NCBI RefSeq assembly: GCF_005938215.1
Contig: NZ_VCPD01000004.1
Coordinates: 434,001-498,000, forward strand
DNA length: 64,000 nucleotides
Reading direction: 5' to 3'
DNA from: Ruegeria sediminis
GTDB taxonomy: Bacteria; Pseudomonadota; Alphaproteobacteria; Rhodobacterales; Rhodobacteraceae
How positions within the stretch are numbered: the stretch's first letter is position 1; every line of letters starts with the position of its first letter. Below, piece by piece: positions 19,754 to 29,231 of the stretch. A model generated the notes under the pieces. That model worked only from the letters and a program-made list of their open reading frames with translations, was not told the origin of the DNA and searched no databases. Made by a program: the position numbers and the translations under genes.

Positions 19754-20719
19754 TCATGAGGTTGCGGCGGCGACGAGAACGATCTCGCCGGGCCATTCGG
19801 TTTGAATGCGTTCGGCCGTGCGCCAGGCGCGCAGGCCGGTGGCGCAGCACAGCGCCAGCCGGGTGGTCGGATCCGGCAGGTGATTTGCCAGTTGCTCGGG
19901 CGCGATGCGCCGGGCGCCGGGGTGGACCGCCTCGGGCGCTTCGGCCTCGTCCCGCAATTCGACGATCAGATCACGCTCCGACAGCTGCGTCGGCGCGGCA
20001 AAGCGGAATGCCGTTTCCGGCTCCGTGGCCGCGTCGAACCGGAAGCCCGTGGTGCGCAGGGTGCGGCCGTCGAACCGCACCAACTGGCCCAGCGGCGACG
20101 GCGTCAGCCCCAGCAGCACGGCCAGCGCCATCTGCGCCTGCGTCGCGCCGATGATGCCCACGACCGGGCCGAGCACTCCGGCGCTGGCGCAACTGGCGCC
20201 GCTGTCGGGCGCGTCCGGAAAAACCGCGCGCAGCGACGGGGCCGGACCGCAGAACCCGCCGACATATCCCGACAGGCCCAGCACCGACGCGCTGACAAGC
20301 GGCTTGCCCAGCACCAGGCAGGTATCGCTGAGAACATAGCTTGCCGCGTAGCTGTCGGCACAGTCCAGGACCAGATCCGCGCCGGTCACCAGATCGGGCG
20401 CATTCGCCGGTGTCAGAGCCTGATATCGCGCCTCGACACGGATGTCGCCGTTGATCCTTCGGCACCGATCGGCGGCCACATGCGCCTTGAGCTGACCGCA
20501 ATCCTCTTCGGTGAACAGGGTTTGGCGATGCAGGTTGCTGACGTCTACCGTGTCGCCATCGACGATCGTCAGATGCCCCACCCCTGCGCCCGCCAGCAAG
20601 GGCAGAACCGGTGCCGCCAAACCGCCCGCGCCGACGATTAGCACCCGGGCGGCGGCAAGGCGGTCCTGCCCGCCTGCTCCGACCTCCGGCAGAATCATCT
20701 GGCGGGAATACCGGCTCAT
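19754..20719 (-). CDS. thiF: ThiF/MoeB-type adenylyltransferase with C-terminal rhodanese-like domain
   Basis: 321 residues. The E1-like domain (about 1-230) has the nucleotide-binding VLIVGAGGLAAPVLPLLAGA and the YSRQ start, and keeps the aspartate D-C-A-D-S-Y. After a linker, the last ~80 residues resemble a rhodanese domain with a candidate persulfide cysteine in LALCCATGLRAW. ThiF adenylates the ThiS C-terminus so that sulfur can be attached to make thiazole. A fused rhodanese could deliver the sulfur. The start ATG overlaps the thiE stop (ATGA). The zinc CxxC pairs of MoeB are not evident. Confidence 0.9.
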   Translation of the reverse strand: MSRYSRQMILPEVGAGGQDRLAAARVLIVGAGGLAAPVLPLLAGAGVGHLTIVDGDTVDVSNLHRQTLFTEEDCGQLKAHVAADRCRRINGDIRVEARYQALTPANAPDLVTGADLVLDCADSYAASYVLSDTCLVLGKPLVSASVLGLSGYVGGFCGPAPSLRAVFPDAPDSGASCASAGVLGPVVGIIGATQAQMALAVLLGLTPSPLGQLVRFDGRTLRTTGFRFDAATEPETAFRFAAPTQLSERDLIVELRDEAEAPEAVHPGARRIAPEQLANHLPDPTTRLALCCATGLRAWRTAERIQTEWPGEIVLVAAATS

Positions 20720-21312
20720 CGCGTGACCTCGATCCACTCGCGGACCCGCGCCTCTGGGTCCGGGTTCAGCGTGATGTCGGTGACGACCGACACGATATCC
20801 GCCCCCGCCTCCAGCACGCCGGGCGCGCGCTCGACGCTCATGCCGCCGATGCCCACCAATGGTAATTCGCCCACGCGCCGCTTCCACTCGGTGACGCGCG
20901 GCAGGCCCTGCTGATGCCATTTCATCTTTTTCAGAATGGTCGGATAGACCGGTCCAAGGGCCACGTAATCGGGCGCGATGCACAAGACCCGCTCAAGCTC
21001 ATCGTCGTCATGGGTGGATACGCCCAGTTTCAGGCCCGCCTTGCGGATCGCCTTCAGATCGGCCTCGTCCAGATCCTCCTGTCCCAGGTGGACCCAGTCG
21101 CAACCGGCGTCGATCGCAGACTGCCAGTGGTCGTTGACCACCAGCACCGCGCCATGCCGGCGGCAAAGGTCGCGCGAGGCGGCGATCTGTTCATCGACTG
21201 CCTTCTGCGACTGATCCTTGATGCGCAACTGAACCAGCCGGACCCCCAGCGGCAGCATCCGCCGCAGCCAGTCGGAATGGTCGAAGATGGGATAGAACCG
21301 GTCCAGCGTCAT
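20716..21312 (-). CDS. thiE: Thiamine phosphate synthase
   Basis: 198-residue TIM-barrel protein joining HMP pyrophosphate and thiazole phosphate into thiamine phosphate. Typical segments are [56 protein letters not shown] and VGIGGMS. It overlaps thiF and thiG by 4 nt each in the thiamine operon. Length and motifs are complete. Confidence 0.95.
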   Translation of the reverse strand: MTLDRFYPIFDHSDWLRRMLPLGVRLVQLRIKDQSQKAVDEQIAASRDLCRRHGAVLVVNDHWQSAIDAGCDWVHLGQEDLDEADLKAIRKAGLKLGVSTHDDDELERVLCIAPDYVALGPVYPTILKKMKWHQQGLPRVTEWKRRVGELPLVGIGGMSVERAPGVLEAGADIVSVVTDITLNPDPEARVREWIEVTR

Positions 21313-22079
21313 GACAGGAACGCCTTTCCGATGACGGGGGTCGAAGGCGTGGCCATGTCGCGCGGCTCGATCGGGTCGGCCCGATGCGCCAGTTGCCCGG
21401 CCTCGACCGCCAGCGCCATCGCCCGGGCCATCGCCACCGGATCGCCCGCGCGGGCCACCGCCGTGTTCAGAAGCACGGCGTCATAGCCCAGCTCCATCGC
21501 ATGGGCCGCATGGCTGGGCAGGCCGATCCCGGCATCGACCACCAGCGGCACGTCGGGAAACTCGGCCCGCATCGCGCGCAGGGCGTATTCGTTGCTCAGG
21601 CCGCGCCCTGACCCGATCGGCGCGCCCCAGGGCATCAGCACCTCGCAGCCCGCCGCCAGCAGCCGTTCGCCCACCACCAGATCCTCAGTCGTGTAGGGAA
21701 AGACCTGAAACCCCTCGCCGGTCAGGATGCGCGCGGCCTCGACCAGTTGGAACACGTCCGGTTGCAGGCTGTCGGTATGGCCGATCACTTCCAACTTGAT
21801 CCACGGCGTGCCGAACACCTCGCGCGCCATGTGGGCGGTCGTCACCGCCTCCTTGACCGTGTGGCAGCCGGCCGTGTTCGGAAGGACCTGAACGCCCAGA
21901 TCCCGGATCATCGCCCAAAAAGTCTGCCCGGCGCCGCCGGCCCCCTCGCGGCGCAGCGAAACGGTGGCGACCCCGGCGCCGCTTTCGCGAAACGTACGCT
22001 CCAGGATCGCCGGGCTGGGATATTGCGCGGTGCCCAGCATCAGCGGGTTCGGCAATTCGGTTCCATAGAAACGCTTCAT
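21309..22079 (-). CDS. thiG: Thiazole synthase
   Basis: 256 residues, standard ThiG length. ThiG condenses deoxyxylulose 5-phosphate, dehydroglycine and the ThiS thiocarboxylate into the thiazole ring. The Schiff-base lysine lies in [10 protein letters not shown] near residue 95, with [20 protein letters not shown] and [17 protein letters not shown] as family hallmarks. The ATG at 22079 follows the thiS stop by 2 nt. The longer upstream frame crosses thiS and is not a real extension. Confidence 0.96.
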   Translation of the reverse strand: MKRFYGTELPNPLMLGTAQYPSPAILERTFRESGAGVATVSLRREGAGGAGQTFWAMIRDLGVQVLPNTAGCHTVKEAVTTAHMAREVFGTPWIKLEVIGHTDSLQPDVFQLVEAARILTGEGFQVFPYTTEDLVVGERLLAAGCEVLMPWGAPIGSGRGLSNEYALRAMRAEFPDVPLVVDAGIGLPSHAAHAMELGYDAVLLNTAVARAGDPVAMARAMALAVEAGQLAHRADPIEPRDMATPSTPVIGKAFLS

Positions 22080-22081
22080 CC

Positions 22082-22276
22082 TCACCCCCCCTGCATCGGC
22101 GCCAGCACCTCGACGCGGTCGCCGTCCTTCAGCCTGTGGCCGTTCCGCAGCGGTGCCGGCACGAATTCCTCGTTCACCGCGGTGGCGACCCGGCCCGGGA
22201 ATTCGCATTCCGCAAGCAGGTCCGACAGGGTTTCGGCGCGAATTTCCGTGGTTTCCCCGTTAAGCACGATCTTCAT
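22082..22276 (-). CDS. thiS: Sulfur carrier protein ThiS
   Basis: 64 residues beginning [20 protein letters not shown] and ending in the obligatory Gly-Gly (MQGG). This ubiquitin-like carrier is adenylated by ThiF, loaded with sulfur and used by ThiG. The start overlaps the end of thiO by 17 nt. The C-terminal Gly-Gly is intact, so the carrier should be functional. Confidence 0.95.
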   Translation of the reverse strand: MKIVLNGETTEIRAETLSDLLAECEFPGRVATAVNEEFVPAPLRNGHRLKDGDRVEVLAPMQGG

Positions 22277-23237
22277 CGACCATCTCCGAATGTCTGTTCT
22301 CCAGCGCCAGATCGGCCACCCCCTGCGCCAGCGCGGGCGCCAGTAGGTAGCCGTGGCGGTATAGCCCGTTGGCATGGATCACCCGCCCAAGCCGCCGGAT
22401 CCGCGGCAGATTGTCCGGGAAGGCCGGGCGCAGATCGACGCCGATCTCCAGCACCTCGGCCTCGCCGAAGGCGGGGTTCAACGCGTATGCGGCGCTGAGC
22501 AGTTCCAGCATCGACCGGGCGGTGATGCGGCCACTGTCCTCGCTTTCGATCATCGTGGCGCCCAGCATGTAGATACCCTTGCCGCGCGGCACGATGTAAA
22601 GCGGGATGCGCGGATGCAACAGGCGCACCGGCCGCGTAAGGGTCACGTCCGGACAGCGGATCACCAGCATCTCGCCCTTCACCCCGCGCAGATCGTGGAG
22701 CAGGTCGCGGGCATGCAAACCCCGGCAGTCGATGGCGCTCGCAAGCCCCGAAGGCGCGAATTTGCGGTGGAACGCAACGCCCTTGTCCATCAGGCCGCGA
22801 TAGAGATCCTGCATGGCCTTGCGGGGATCGAGATGCGCTTCGTCCGCAAAGAAAAGTCCCGTACCGAATTTCTGAAAATCAGGCTCTAACTCTTTGATTT
22901 CGGCCTGTCCGACCTCAGAGAACCCTTCGGTCCGGCGCGCGAAGCGGCGCAGGTCGGGCAGGTCGCGGGTGCCGGCAACCACCAGCGTTCCGCGCCGCGT
23001 GACCTCGGTTCTGTCCGCCCACCAATCGATCGCCTGTCGGCCCAAACGCAACACCGGTTCCTCGGCGTTTTCGTACTCGCACCAGGGCGCCAGCATGCCT
23101 CCGGCCCACCACGAACAGCCATGCGGCCCCGGCGGGCCGCCGGGGTCGAACACCTGCACCCTGGCGCCACGGGCGACCAGTTCGGTCGCCACCGCCAGAC
23201 CGGCCACGCCGGCGCCTATGACGGAAAACAGCGTCAC
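22260..23237 (-). CDS. thiO: Glycine oxidase ThiO
   Basis: 325-residue FAD-dependent oxidoreductase of the DAO family. The N-terminal dinucleotide-binding motif is VIGAGVAGLAVATELVARGA, and the C-terminus has the FAD contact region (RRLGRVIHANGLYRHGYLLA). ThiO oxidises glycine to the dehydroglycine (iminoacetate) used by ThiG, the oxygen-dependent alternative to ThiH. This shows aerobic thiazole synthesis. It overlaps thiD by 4 nt. Confidence 0.94.
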   Translation of the reverse strand: MTLFSVIGAGVAGLAVATELVARGARVQVFDPGGPPGPHGCSWWAGGMLAPWCEYENAEEPVLRLGRQAIDWWADRTEVTRRGTLVVAGTRDLPDLRRFARRTEGFSEVGQAEIKELEPDFQKFGTGLFFADEAHLDPRKAMQDLYRGLMDKGVAFHRKFAPSGLASAIDCRGLHARDLLHDLRGVKGEMLVIRCPDVTLTRPVRLLHPRIPLYIVPRGKGIYMLGATMIESEDSGRITARSMLELLSAAYALNPAFGEAEVLEIGVDLRPAFPDNLPRIRRLGRVIHANGLYRHGYLLAPALAQGVADLALENRHSEMVDEDRA

Positions 23238-24037
23238 GCGGCCCAGACCCGGTAGAAGTGATGCACCGGCCCGTGCCCCTGCCCGACTTTCAGCCGGTCG
23301 GCCTCTGAAATCGCGCCTTGCAGATAGCCATGCGCCTCGGCAACCGCGTCCTGCAGCGCCAACCCTCGGGCCAGACCCGCCGCGATGGCCGAGGACAGGG
23401 TGCAGCCGGTGCCGTGCGTGTTGCGGGTATTCCGGCGCGGAGCCTGGAACTCAGCGATGATCCGGTCCCCGCCGATCAGCAGATCGCGGCAGATGTCGCC
23501 CTTTCCATGCCCGCCTTTCATCAGAACCACGCCCGCGCCCAGGCTGCACAACGCATGGCCCTGCGCCGCCATCTCGTCGGGCGTGTCCGCGACCATTCGG
23601 TCCAGCAGACAGGCCGCCTCGGGCAGGTTCGGGGTCAGCACCGTCGCGCGCGGCAACAGGAGGTCGCGCAGGGTCTGCACCGCATCCCGTGCCAGCAGGG
23701 CATCACCCGACTTCGCGATCATCACAGGGTCCAGCACCACCGGGCCGTCAAACCCGGCGATGCCATCCGCCACCGTCCGGATGATCTCGGGCGTCGCCAG
23801 CATCCCGATCTTGATCGCGCCCACGTCGAGATCGGTCAGCACCGCGTCGATCTGCGCCGCGATCACGTCCAACGGGATCCCATGCACCGCCGTGACTGCC
23901 CGCGTGTTCTGCGCGGTGACGGCGGTTATCACGCTGGCCCCGAACACACCCAGCGCCGACATCGCCTTGAGGTCGGCCTGTATTCCGGCGCCTCCTCCGC
24001 TGTCGGATCCCGCGATGGTCAGAGCGATCTGCGTCAT
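23234..24037 (-). CDS. thiD: Hydroxymethylpyrimidine / phosphomethylpyrimidine kinase
   Basis: 267 residues of the ribokinase-like HMP kinase family. The N-terminal GSDSGGGAGIQADLKAMSAL and the ATP/anion-hole region NTRNTHGTGCTLSSAIAAGL are diagnostic. ThiD phosphorylates HMP twice to HMP-PP for ThiE and accepts HMP made by TenA. It is the first gene of the operon, directly behind the TPP riboswitch, so its translation and that of the following genes should fall when TPP is abundant. Confidence 0.96.
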   Translation of the reverse strand: MTQIALTIAGSDSGGGAGIQADLKAMSALGVFGASVITAVTAQNTRAVTAVHGIPLDVIAAQIDAVLTDLDVGAIKIGMLATPEIIRTVADGIAGFDGPVVLDPVMIAKSGDALLARDAVQTLRDLLLPRATVLTPNLPEAACLLDRMVADTPDEMAAQGHALCSLGAGVVLMKGGHGKGDICRDLLIGGDRIIAEFQAPRRNTRNTHGTGCTLSSAIAAGLARGLALQDAVAEAHGYLQGAISEADRLKVGQGHGPVHHFYRVWAA

Positions 24038-24097
24038 GTCGTTGCTCCATTCGAGATGGGCAACGCGGCTGGGAAAACGTCTTGTCGATTTGAGACC

Positions 24098-24180
24098 GTT
24101 CCCTCCGCCGGAATTGCCCGGATCAGGTTCGATGGGTTGACGCAGCCGCGCCTCTCAGCCCCAAACGGAGCACCCCAACG
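24098..24180 (-). ncRNA. TPP (THI element) riboswitch
   Basis: Read on the minus strand, the conserved THI-box pieces appear in order: GGGGTGCTCC, then GGCTGAGAGG (the pyrimidine-sensing J3-2 core), then ACCCATCGAACCTGATCCGG, and GGCGGAGGGAA at the 3' end. These are the recognised helices of the thiamine pyrophosphate aptamer. It lies 60 nt upstream of thiD. The expression platform between aptamer and ATG is short with no T-run, so control is more likely at translation initiation than at termination. Confidence 0.95.
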
Positions 24181-24189
24181 GTAAGCGCG

Positions 24190-24218
24190 ACAATCTCAGG
24201 AGACGCGTCCGGAATCAA
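24190..24218 (-). promoter_or_regulatory. Candidate promoter of the thiamine operon
   Basis: On the minus strand TTGATT (24213-24218) and GATTGT (24190-24195) are spaced by exactly 17 nt, just upstream of the riboswitch. The -10 match is weak (three of six). Confidence 0.35.
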
Positions 24219-24272
24219 GCGCCAATCTAAGGGGTTTTACGGTCGGACATGGCAAATCCGTGCGGGCAAACG

Positions 24273-24304
24273 AAAAAAGCCGGCCCGATCGGACCGGCTT
24301 TGCT
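24273..24304 (-). terminator. Rho-independent terminator of dnaJ
   Basis: On the minus strand AGCCGGTCC pairs with GGGCCGGCT around the tetraloop GATC, with one G-T pair, followed by TTTTT. It lies 17 nt beyond the dnaJ stop. Confidence 0.85.
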
Positions 24305-24321
24305 TGCGAAATCTCGCGTGA

Positions 24322-25479
24322 TCAGCCCTTCATCCCGTCCCAGAAGGATTTCACCGACGAAAAGAAGCTCTTGGATTCCGGGTTGTTGTCGTCACCCAGT
24401 TCCTCGAACTCGCGCAGCAGTTCCTTCTGGCGGCTGGTCAGGTTCACCGGAGTTTCCACCGCAAGTTCGATGAACATGTCGCCGATGCCACCGCCGCGCA
24501 GGGCGGGCATGCCCTTGCCGCGCAGGCGCATCTGGCGACCGGACTGACTGCCTGCCGGAATCTGAACCCGGCCTCGGCCGCCGTCGATGGTCGGAACCTC
24601 GATCGCACCGCCCAGCGCCGCCTTGGTCATGCTGACCGGCACCCGGCAATACAGGTTCACCCCGTCGCGCTCGAACAGCTTGTGCTGCGTCACCTCGACG
24701 AAGATGTACAGATCGCCCGGCGGACCGCCGCGCATGCCGGCCTCGCCCTCGCCGGCCAGGCGAATGCGGGTGCCGGTCTCCACGCCGGCCGGGATGTTGA
24801 CCGACAGGGCGCGGTCCTTGTGAACCCGGCCCGCCCCCTGGCACGACTTGCAGGGGTTCTTGATGATCTGGCCCATGCCCGAGCAGGTCGGGCAGGTGCG
24901 CTCGACGGTGAAGAACCCTTGCTGCGCCCGGACCTTGCCCATGCCCGAGCAGGTCGGACAGGTGGCCGGTTCGACCCCGCTCTCGGCGCCGGTGCCGTCG
25001 CAGGCGGAACAGGCCACGGCCGTCGGCACGTTGATCGTCTTCTGCATGCCGGAATAGGCTTCTTCCAGCGTCACGCGCAGGTTGTAGCGCAGGTCGGATC
25101 CCCGCGCCGCGCGCCGGCCGCCGCCGCCGCCAGCCTGGCGCCCGCCCATGAAATCGCCGAAGAGATCGTCGAAGACGTCCGAAAAGGCACTGGAAAAATC
25201 GCCCGAGCCAAAGCCCGCGCCGCCGCCCGGCCGGCCACCGCCGCCCATGCCGCCTTCGAACGCGGCATGGCCGAACCGGTCATAGGCCGCCTTCTTGTCG
25301 GCGTCCTTGAGGACGTCGTAGGCCTCGTTCGCCTCCTTGAACTGCGATTCGGCGTCCGGATTGTCCTTGTTGCGGTCCGGGTGCAGCTCCTTGGCCTTCT
25401 TGCGGTAGGCTTTCTTGATTTCGTCCGCAGAAGCGCCCTTGGTCACGCCGAGCACATCGTAATAGTCACGTTTGGACAT
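24322..25479 (-). CDS. dnaJ: Molecular chaperone DnaJ (Hsp40)
   Basis: 385 residues with the full type I layout: a J domain with HPD in [11 protein letters not shown], a Gly/Phe-rich linker, four zinc-binding CxxCxGxG repeats ([32 protein letters not shown]) and two C-terminal substrate domains. DnaJ delivers unfolded proteins to DnaK and stimulates its ATPase. It lies 74 nt downstream of dnaK, separated by a strong hairpin and followed by its own terminator. Confidence 0.98.
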   Translation of the reverse strand: MSKRDYYDVLGVTKGASADEIKKAYRKKAKELHPDRNKDNPDAESQFKEANEAYDVLKDADKKAAYDRFGHAAFEGGMGGGGRPGGGAGFGSGDFSSAFSDVFDDLFGDFMGGRQAGGGGGRRAARGSDLRYNLRVTLEEAYSGMQKTINVPTAVACSACDGTGAESGVEPATCPTCSGMGKVRAQQGFFTVERTCPTCSGMGQIIKNPCKSCQGAGRVHKDRALSVNIPAGVETGTRIRLAGEGEAGMRGGPPGDLYIFVEVTQHKLFERDGVNLYCRVPVSMTKAALGGAIEVPTIDGGRGRVQIPAGSQSGRQMRLRGKGMPALRGGGIGDMFIELAVETPVNLTSRQKELLREFEELGDDNNPESKSFFSSVKSFWDGMKG

Positions 25480-25502
25480 CAGTCATTCCTTCTGCCTCAA
25501 CG

Positions 25503-25539
25503 AAGGCGGGCCGGCCCGGCAACCGGACCGGCCCGCCTT
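25503..25539 (-). repeat. 17-bp-stem hairpin between dnaK and dnaJ
   Basis: AAGGCGGGCCGGTCCGG pairs with CCGGGCCGGCCCGCCTT around a 3-nt loop, with a single wobble position. No T-run follows, so it is not a classical terminator. It may stabilise the dnaK 3' end or reduce read-through into dnaJ. Confidence 0.7.
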
Positions 25540-25553
25540 GGCCCGGTTACCCG

Positions 25554-27461
25554 TCAGCTGCGCTTGTCATCGTCCAGGTCTTCGAACTCGGCGTCGACGA
25601 TGTCGTCATCGCCGGGGCCGGCATCCGCAGCAGCCGGTTCGTCCTCGGCTTCCTCGGCCTGCGCCTTGTAGATGGCTTCGCCCAGCTTCATGGCGGCTTC
25701 GGTCACGTTCTGGATGCCCGACTTGATCTTGGCCGCATTGTCCGATTCCAGCTCGTCCTTCAGGGCGGCGATCGCCAGCTCGATGGCTTCGATGGTGGTC
25801 GGGTCGACCTTGTCGGAATGCTCTTCCATCGATTTCTCGGTCGAATGGATGAGGCTTTCGGCCTGGTTCTTGGCCTCGACCAGCTCCTTGCGCTTCTTGT
25901 CCGCCTCGGCGTTCTCCTCGGCGTCCTTGACCATCTTTTCGATGTCCTCGTCGGAAAGGCCGCCCGAAGCCTGGATGGTGATCTTCTGTTCCTTGCCGGT
26001 GCCCTTGTCCTTGGCCGACACGGAAACGATGCCGTTGGCGTCGATGTCGAAGGTCACCTCGATCTGCGGCATGCCGCGCGGCGCGGGCGGGATGTTTTCG
26101 AGGTTGAACTGGCCCAGGATCTTGTTGTCCGCGGCCATTTCGCGCTCACCCTGGAACACGCGGATGGTCACGGCGTTCTGGTTGTCCTCGGCGGTCGAGA
26201 AGACCTGGGACTTCTTGGTCGGGATGGTGGTGTTGCGGTCGATCAGGCGGGTGAACACGCCGCCCAGGGTTTCGATGCCCAGGCTCAGCGGCGTCACGTC
26301 CAGCAGCACCACGTCCTTGACGTCGCCCTGCAGTACTCCGGCCTGGATGGCGGCGCCCATGGCGACGACCTCGTCCGGGTTCACGCCCTTGTGCGGCTCC
26401 TTGCCGAAGAACTTGGTCACCTCTTCGATGACCTTCGGCATCCGGGTCATGCCGCCGACCAGAACCACCTCGTCCACGTCCGAAGCCGAGATGCCGGCAT
26501 CCTTCAGCGCCGACTGGCAGGGCTTGAGCGATTTCTTGATCAGGTCGCCCACCAGCGATTCCAGCTTGGCGCGGGTCAGCTTCATGACCATGTGCAGCGG
26601 CTGACCGTTCGACCCCATCGAGATGAACGGCTGGTTGATCTCGGTCTGCGTGGTCGAGCTGAGCTCGATCTTGGCCTTCTCGGCGGCTTCCTTCAGACGC
26701 TGAAGCGCCATCTTGTCCTTGCTGAGATCGACGCCGTTTTCCTTCTGGAACTCTTCCGCCAGGTAGTTGACGATCCGCATGTCGAAGTCTTCGCCACCCA
26801 GGAAGGTGTCGCCGTTGGTGGATTTCACCTCGAACAGGCCATCGTCGATTTCCAGGATGGTCACGTCGAAGGTACCGCCGCCAAGGTCATAGACCGCGAT
26901 GGTCTGGCTGTCTTTCTTGTCCAGGCCGTAGGCCAGCGCGGCGGCAGTCGGTTCGTTGATGATCCGCAGCACTTCCAGGCCGGCGATCTTGCCGGCATCC
27001 TTGGTGGCCTGACGCTGCGCGTCATTGAAATAGGCCGGAACGGTGATCACCGCCTGCTTGACTTCCTCACCCAGGTAGGATTCGGCGGTTTCCTTCATCT
27101 TGCCTAGGGTGAAGGCCGAAATCTGGCTGGGAGAGTACTTTTCGCCGCGGGCCTCGACCCAGGCGTCGCCGTTGCCGCCATCGACGATGGCGTAGGGCAC
27201 CATTTTCTTGTCCTTCTCAACCTCGGCATCGTCGACCCGGCGGCCGATCAGGCGTTTCACGCCAAAGATGGTGTTGTCGGGGTTGGTGACCGCTTGGCGT
27301 TTCGCCGGCTGACCGACCAGTCGCTCGTTCTCGGTGAAGGCGACGATCGAGGGCGTGGTCCGCGCCCCTTCGGAGTTTTCGATGACCTTGGGCTGCGAGC
27401 CGTCCATGATGGCCACGCACGAGTTCGTGGTCCCGAGGTCAATACCGATTACTTTTCCCAT
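25554..27461 (-). CDS. dnaK: Molecular chaperone DnaK (Hsp70)
   Basis: 635 residues: an N-terminal ATPase domain starting [20 protein letters not shown] with [15 protein letters not shown] and [18 protein letters not shown], then the substrate-binding domain and a helical lid ending [17 protein letters not shown]. DnaK refolds and holds proteins together with DnaJ and GrpE; grpE is present at 61058. A heat-shock-type promoter lies about 110 nt upstream. Confidence 0.99.
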   Translation of the reverse strand: MGKVIGIDLGTTNSCVAIMDGSQPKVIENSEGARTTPSIVAFTENERLVGQPAKRQAVTNPDNTIFGVKRLIGRRVDDAEVEKDKKMVPYAIVDGGNGDAWVEARGEKYSPSQISAFTLGKMKETAESYLGEEVKQAVITVPAYFNDAQRQATKDAGKIAGLEVLRIINEPTAAALAYGLDKKDSQTIAVYDLGGGTFDVTILEIDDGLFEVKSTNGDTFLGGEDFDMRIVNYLAEEFQKENGVDLSKDKMALQRLKEAAEKAKIELSSTTQTEINQPFISMGSNGQPLHMVMKLTRAKLESLVGDLIKKSLKPCQSALKDAGISASDVDEVVLVGGMTRMPKVIEEVTKFFGKEPHKGVNPDEVVAMGAAIQAGVLQGDVKDVVLLDVTPLSLGIETLGGVFTRLIDRNTTIPTKKSQVFSTAEDNQNAVTIRVFQGEREMAADNKILGQFNLENIPPAPRGMPQIEVTFDIDANGIVSVSAKDKGTGKEQKITIQASGGLSDEDIEKMVKDAEENAEADKKRKELVEAKNQAESLIHSTEKSMEEHSDKVDPTTIEAIELAIAALKDELESDNAAKIKSGIQNVTEAAMKLGEAIYKAQAEEAEDEPAAADAGPGDDDIVDAEFEDLDDDKRS

Positions 27462-27571
27462 TTTTTCGATCCCTTTCTCTTCAAGGCGATGTCCCGAGGC
27501 CTGAACCCGTTATGGCATCCCGGCCCCGATCTATATGGCACGATGGCACTACACCATCGCGCGTCCCGGCG

Positions 27572-27601
27572 TATATAAGGACCAGATTGGGGGCCTGCAA
27601 G
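27572..27601 (-). promoter_or_regulatory. Candidate sigma-32 (RpoH) promoter of dnaK
   Basis: On the minus strand CTTGCAG (27595-27601) is followed after 14 nt by CCTTATATA (27572-27580), close to the heat-shock sigma pattern CTTGAAA - about 14 - CCCATNT. Downstream in the leader, CGATGG and CCATCG (27541-27559) form an inverted repeat around 7 nt. No CIRCE element (the HrcA operator) is seen here. Confidence 0.5.
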
Positions 27602-27674
27602 CATCGTGAAATGACGGTTTTCGGGAATCTGCGGCCTTTTTCGCAAGGTTTTGACAAGGAACGGGGCTTGACCG

Positions 27675-28277
27675 ATGACACGGCTGCTGTTGCGCGGTTT
27701 CGACATCCGCAAGGGATATCTGGATTCGCCCGCCCAAACGCGGTTGATCGCGGCCCTGCGCCCGGTCCTCAAGGCGGCGCCGCTGTTCCGCCCGACGACG
27801 GCCTCGGGCAAGGAGATGTCCGTGCGCATGACCTCGGCCGGGGCGCTGGGTTGGGTGTCGGACAAGGGCGGGTACAGGTATGAACCGGCGCATCCCAAAG
27901 GCATTGCCTGGCCGGCCATTCCGGATGACGTTTTGGCGATCTGGCGCGATGTCGCGGCGGCGGACCGGCTGCCAGACTGCTGCCTGATCAACTATTACGG
28001 CGAGGGCAGCCGCATGGGCCTGCACCAGGACAGGGACGAGGCCGATTTCTCCTGGCCGGTCGTCTCGATCTCGCTGGGCGACGACGCGCTGTTCCGCATC
28101 GGCAATCCGACCCGCGGCGGCAAGACCGAGTCGGTCTGGCTGAATTCGGGCGACGTCGTGATCATGGGCGGTCCGGCGCGCCTGACCTATCACGGCATCG
28201 ACCGGATCAGGTTCGGCTCGTCGCGGCTGCTGCCAAAGGGCGGTCGGCTGAACCTCACGCTGCGGGTCGCCACCTGA
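27675..28277 (+). CDS. alkB: Alpha-ketoglutarate-dependent dioxygenase AlkB
   Basis: 200 residues of the Fe(II)/2-oxoglutarate dioxygenase AlkB family, which removes methyl groups from 1-methyladenine and 3-methylcytosine in DNA. The iron ligands are H117 and D119 (GLHQDRDE) and H173 (YHGIDRI), and arginines in GGRLNLTLR bind 2-oxoglutarate. NYYGEGSRMG and VSISLGDDALFRIG are typical. It is divergent from dnaK and has no adaptive-response partner (ada) in the window. Confidence 0.95.
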   Translation: MTRLLLRGFDIRKGYLDSPAQTRLIAALRPVLKAAPLFRPTTASGKEMSVRMTSAGALGWVSDKGGYRYEPAHPKGIAWPAIPDDVLAIWRDVAAADRLPDCCLINYYGEGSRMGLHQDRDEADFSWPVVSISLGDDALFRIGNPTRGGKTESVWLNSGDVVIMGGPARLTYHGIDRIRFGSSRLLPKGGRLNLTLRVAT

Positions 28278-28288
28278 AGGACAGCGCG

Positions 28289-29182
28289 TCAGCGGCGGGC
28301 GAACCAGCTTTGCGACACCTGGCGGCGGGTGTAGAATTCGGCCATCAGGCCGATCATCAGCAGTACGATCCCGACCCAGACCGCGTATTCCCAGCTGGTC
28401 ACGCGCGGAAAGTAGTTCCGGAACACGAAGCCCCGGCACTGGTCGATGATATGGAACAGAGGGTTCCAGTCGAACATGACCAGCATGAATGGCGGCAGCG
28501 CGTTGGCCACGAACATCTTGCCCGAAAAGACCATGTTCATCCGCCGGTACACGGTGTTGAGAATGGTTGCGAATGTCGGAAACCACGGCTTGATCGCCAG
28601 GAACACCAGCCCGACGCCGCCGCCTGTGAACCAGGCGAGAAACATCATCGCCGACGCGCCGGCGGGATCCTCGATCACGACCGGCGTGACGGCCACGTGA
28701 TAGAGAAACAGGATGATCATGATCGACATCACCTGCGTGTAGAGCGTGCTCAGTCCCGCCGCCAGCAGCGTGACCATCATGTTCATCGGTGAATGCAACA
28801 TCATCGGATTGTTGCCGGTTCCGACCCCCGCTATGGCCGAAACGGTTTTGATGTGGCACTGGAACAGGAAAACGCCGGACAGCAGGAACAGAAAGAAATC
28901 GCCCCTCAGCTTGGCGACGCGCGCGCCCATGAGGGACAACATCAGGTAGAAGGCCGCAACCATCACCAGAACCTGCAGGATGTTCATGAGCAGCGAAACG
29001 ACCGCATTGCTGTGCTTGGACCGGATGCTGCGGACGACGGCGTGAAACACCAGTTCCGCCATCTTGAAGGCGCCGCCCAGAAGGGTGCTATGTCGTCTGT
29101 AGTGGAACACGTTCCGGGCTTTCCTGCATCGCTGCTCGGTTTCTGACACGGAAATCTTGCCGTTCCGTTTCCGGCAAAGCAT
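28289..29182 (-). CDS. ABC-2 type permease for polysaccharide export (KpsM-like)
   Basis: 297 residues from the ATG at 29182; the start is uncertain (29227 and 29062 are alternatives). After a basic cytoplasmic N-terminus with STLLGGAFKMAELVFHAVVR, about six membrane helices follow, as in the capsule/O-antigen exporter permeases KpsM and Wzm. Such permeases move lipid-linked polysaccharide across the inner membrane with an ATPase (KpsT/Wzt). No partner ATPase is encoded in this window, so it must be supplied elsewhere. The gene is divergent from the cysQ-kdsB polysaccharide block. Confidence 0.8.
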   Translation of the reverse strand: MLCRKRNGKISVSETEQRCRKARNVFHYRRHSTLLGGAFKMAELVFHAVVRSIRSKHSNAVVSLLMNILQVLVMVAAFYLMLSLMGARVAKLRGDFFLFLLSGVFLFQCHIKTVSAIAGVGTGNNPMMLHSPMNMMVTLLAAGLSTLYTQVMSIMIILFLYHVAVTPVVIEDPAGASAMMFLAWFTGGGVGLVFLAIKPWFPTFATILNTVYRRMNMVFSGKMFVANALPPFMLVMFDWNPLFHIIDQCRGFVFRNYFPRVTSWEYAVWVGIVLLMIGLMAEFYTRRQVSQSWFARR

Positions 29183-29231
29183 AAGTCCGTCGACCTTGCA
29201 GATCAACAAATCACACGATCGGAGCAATTTT

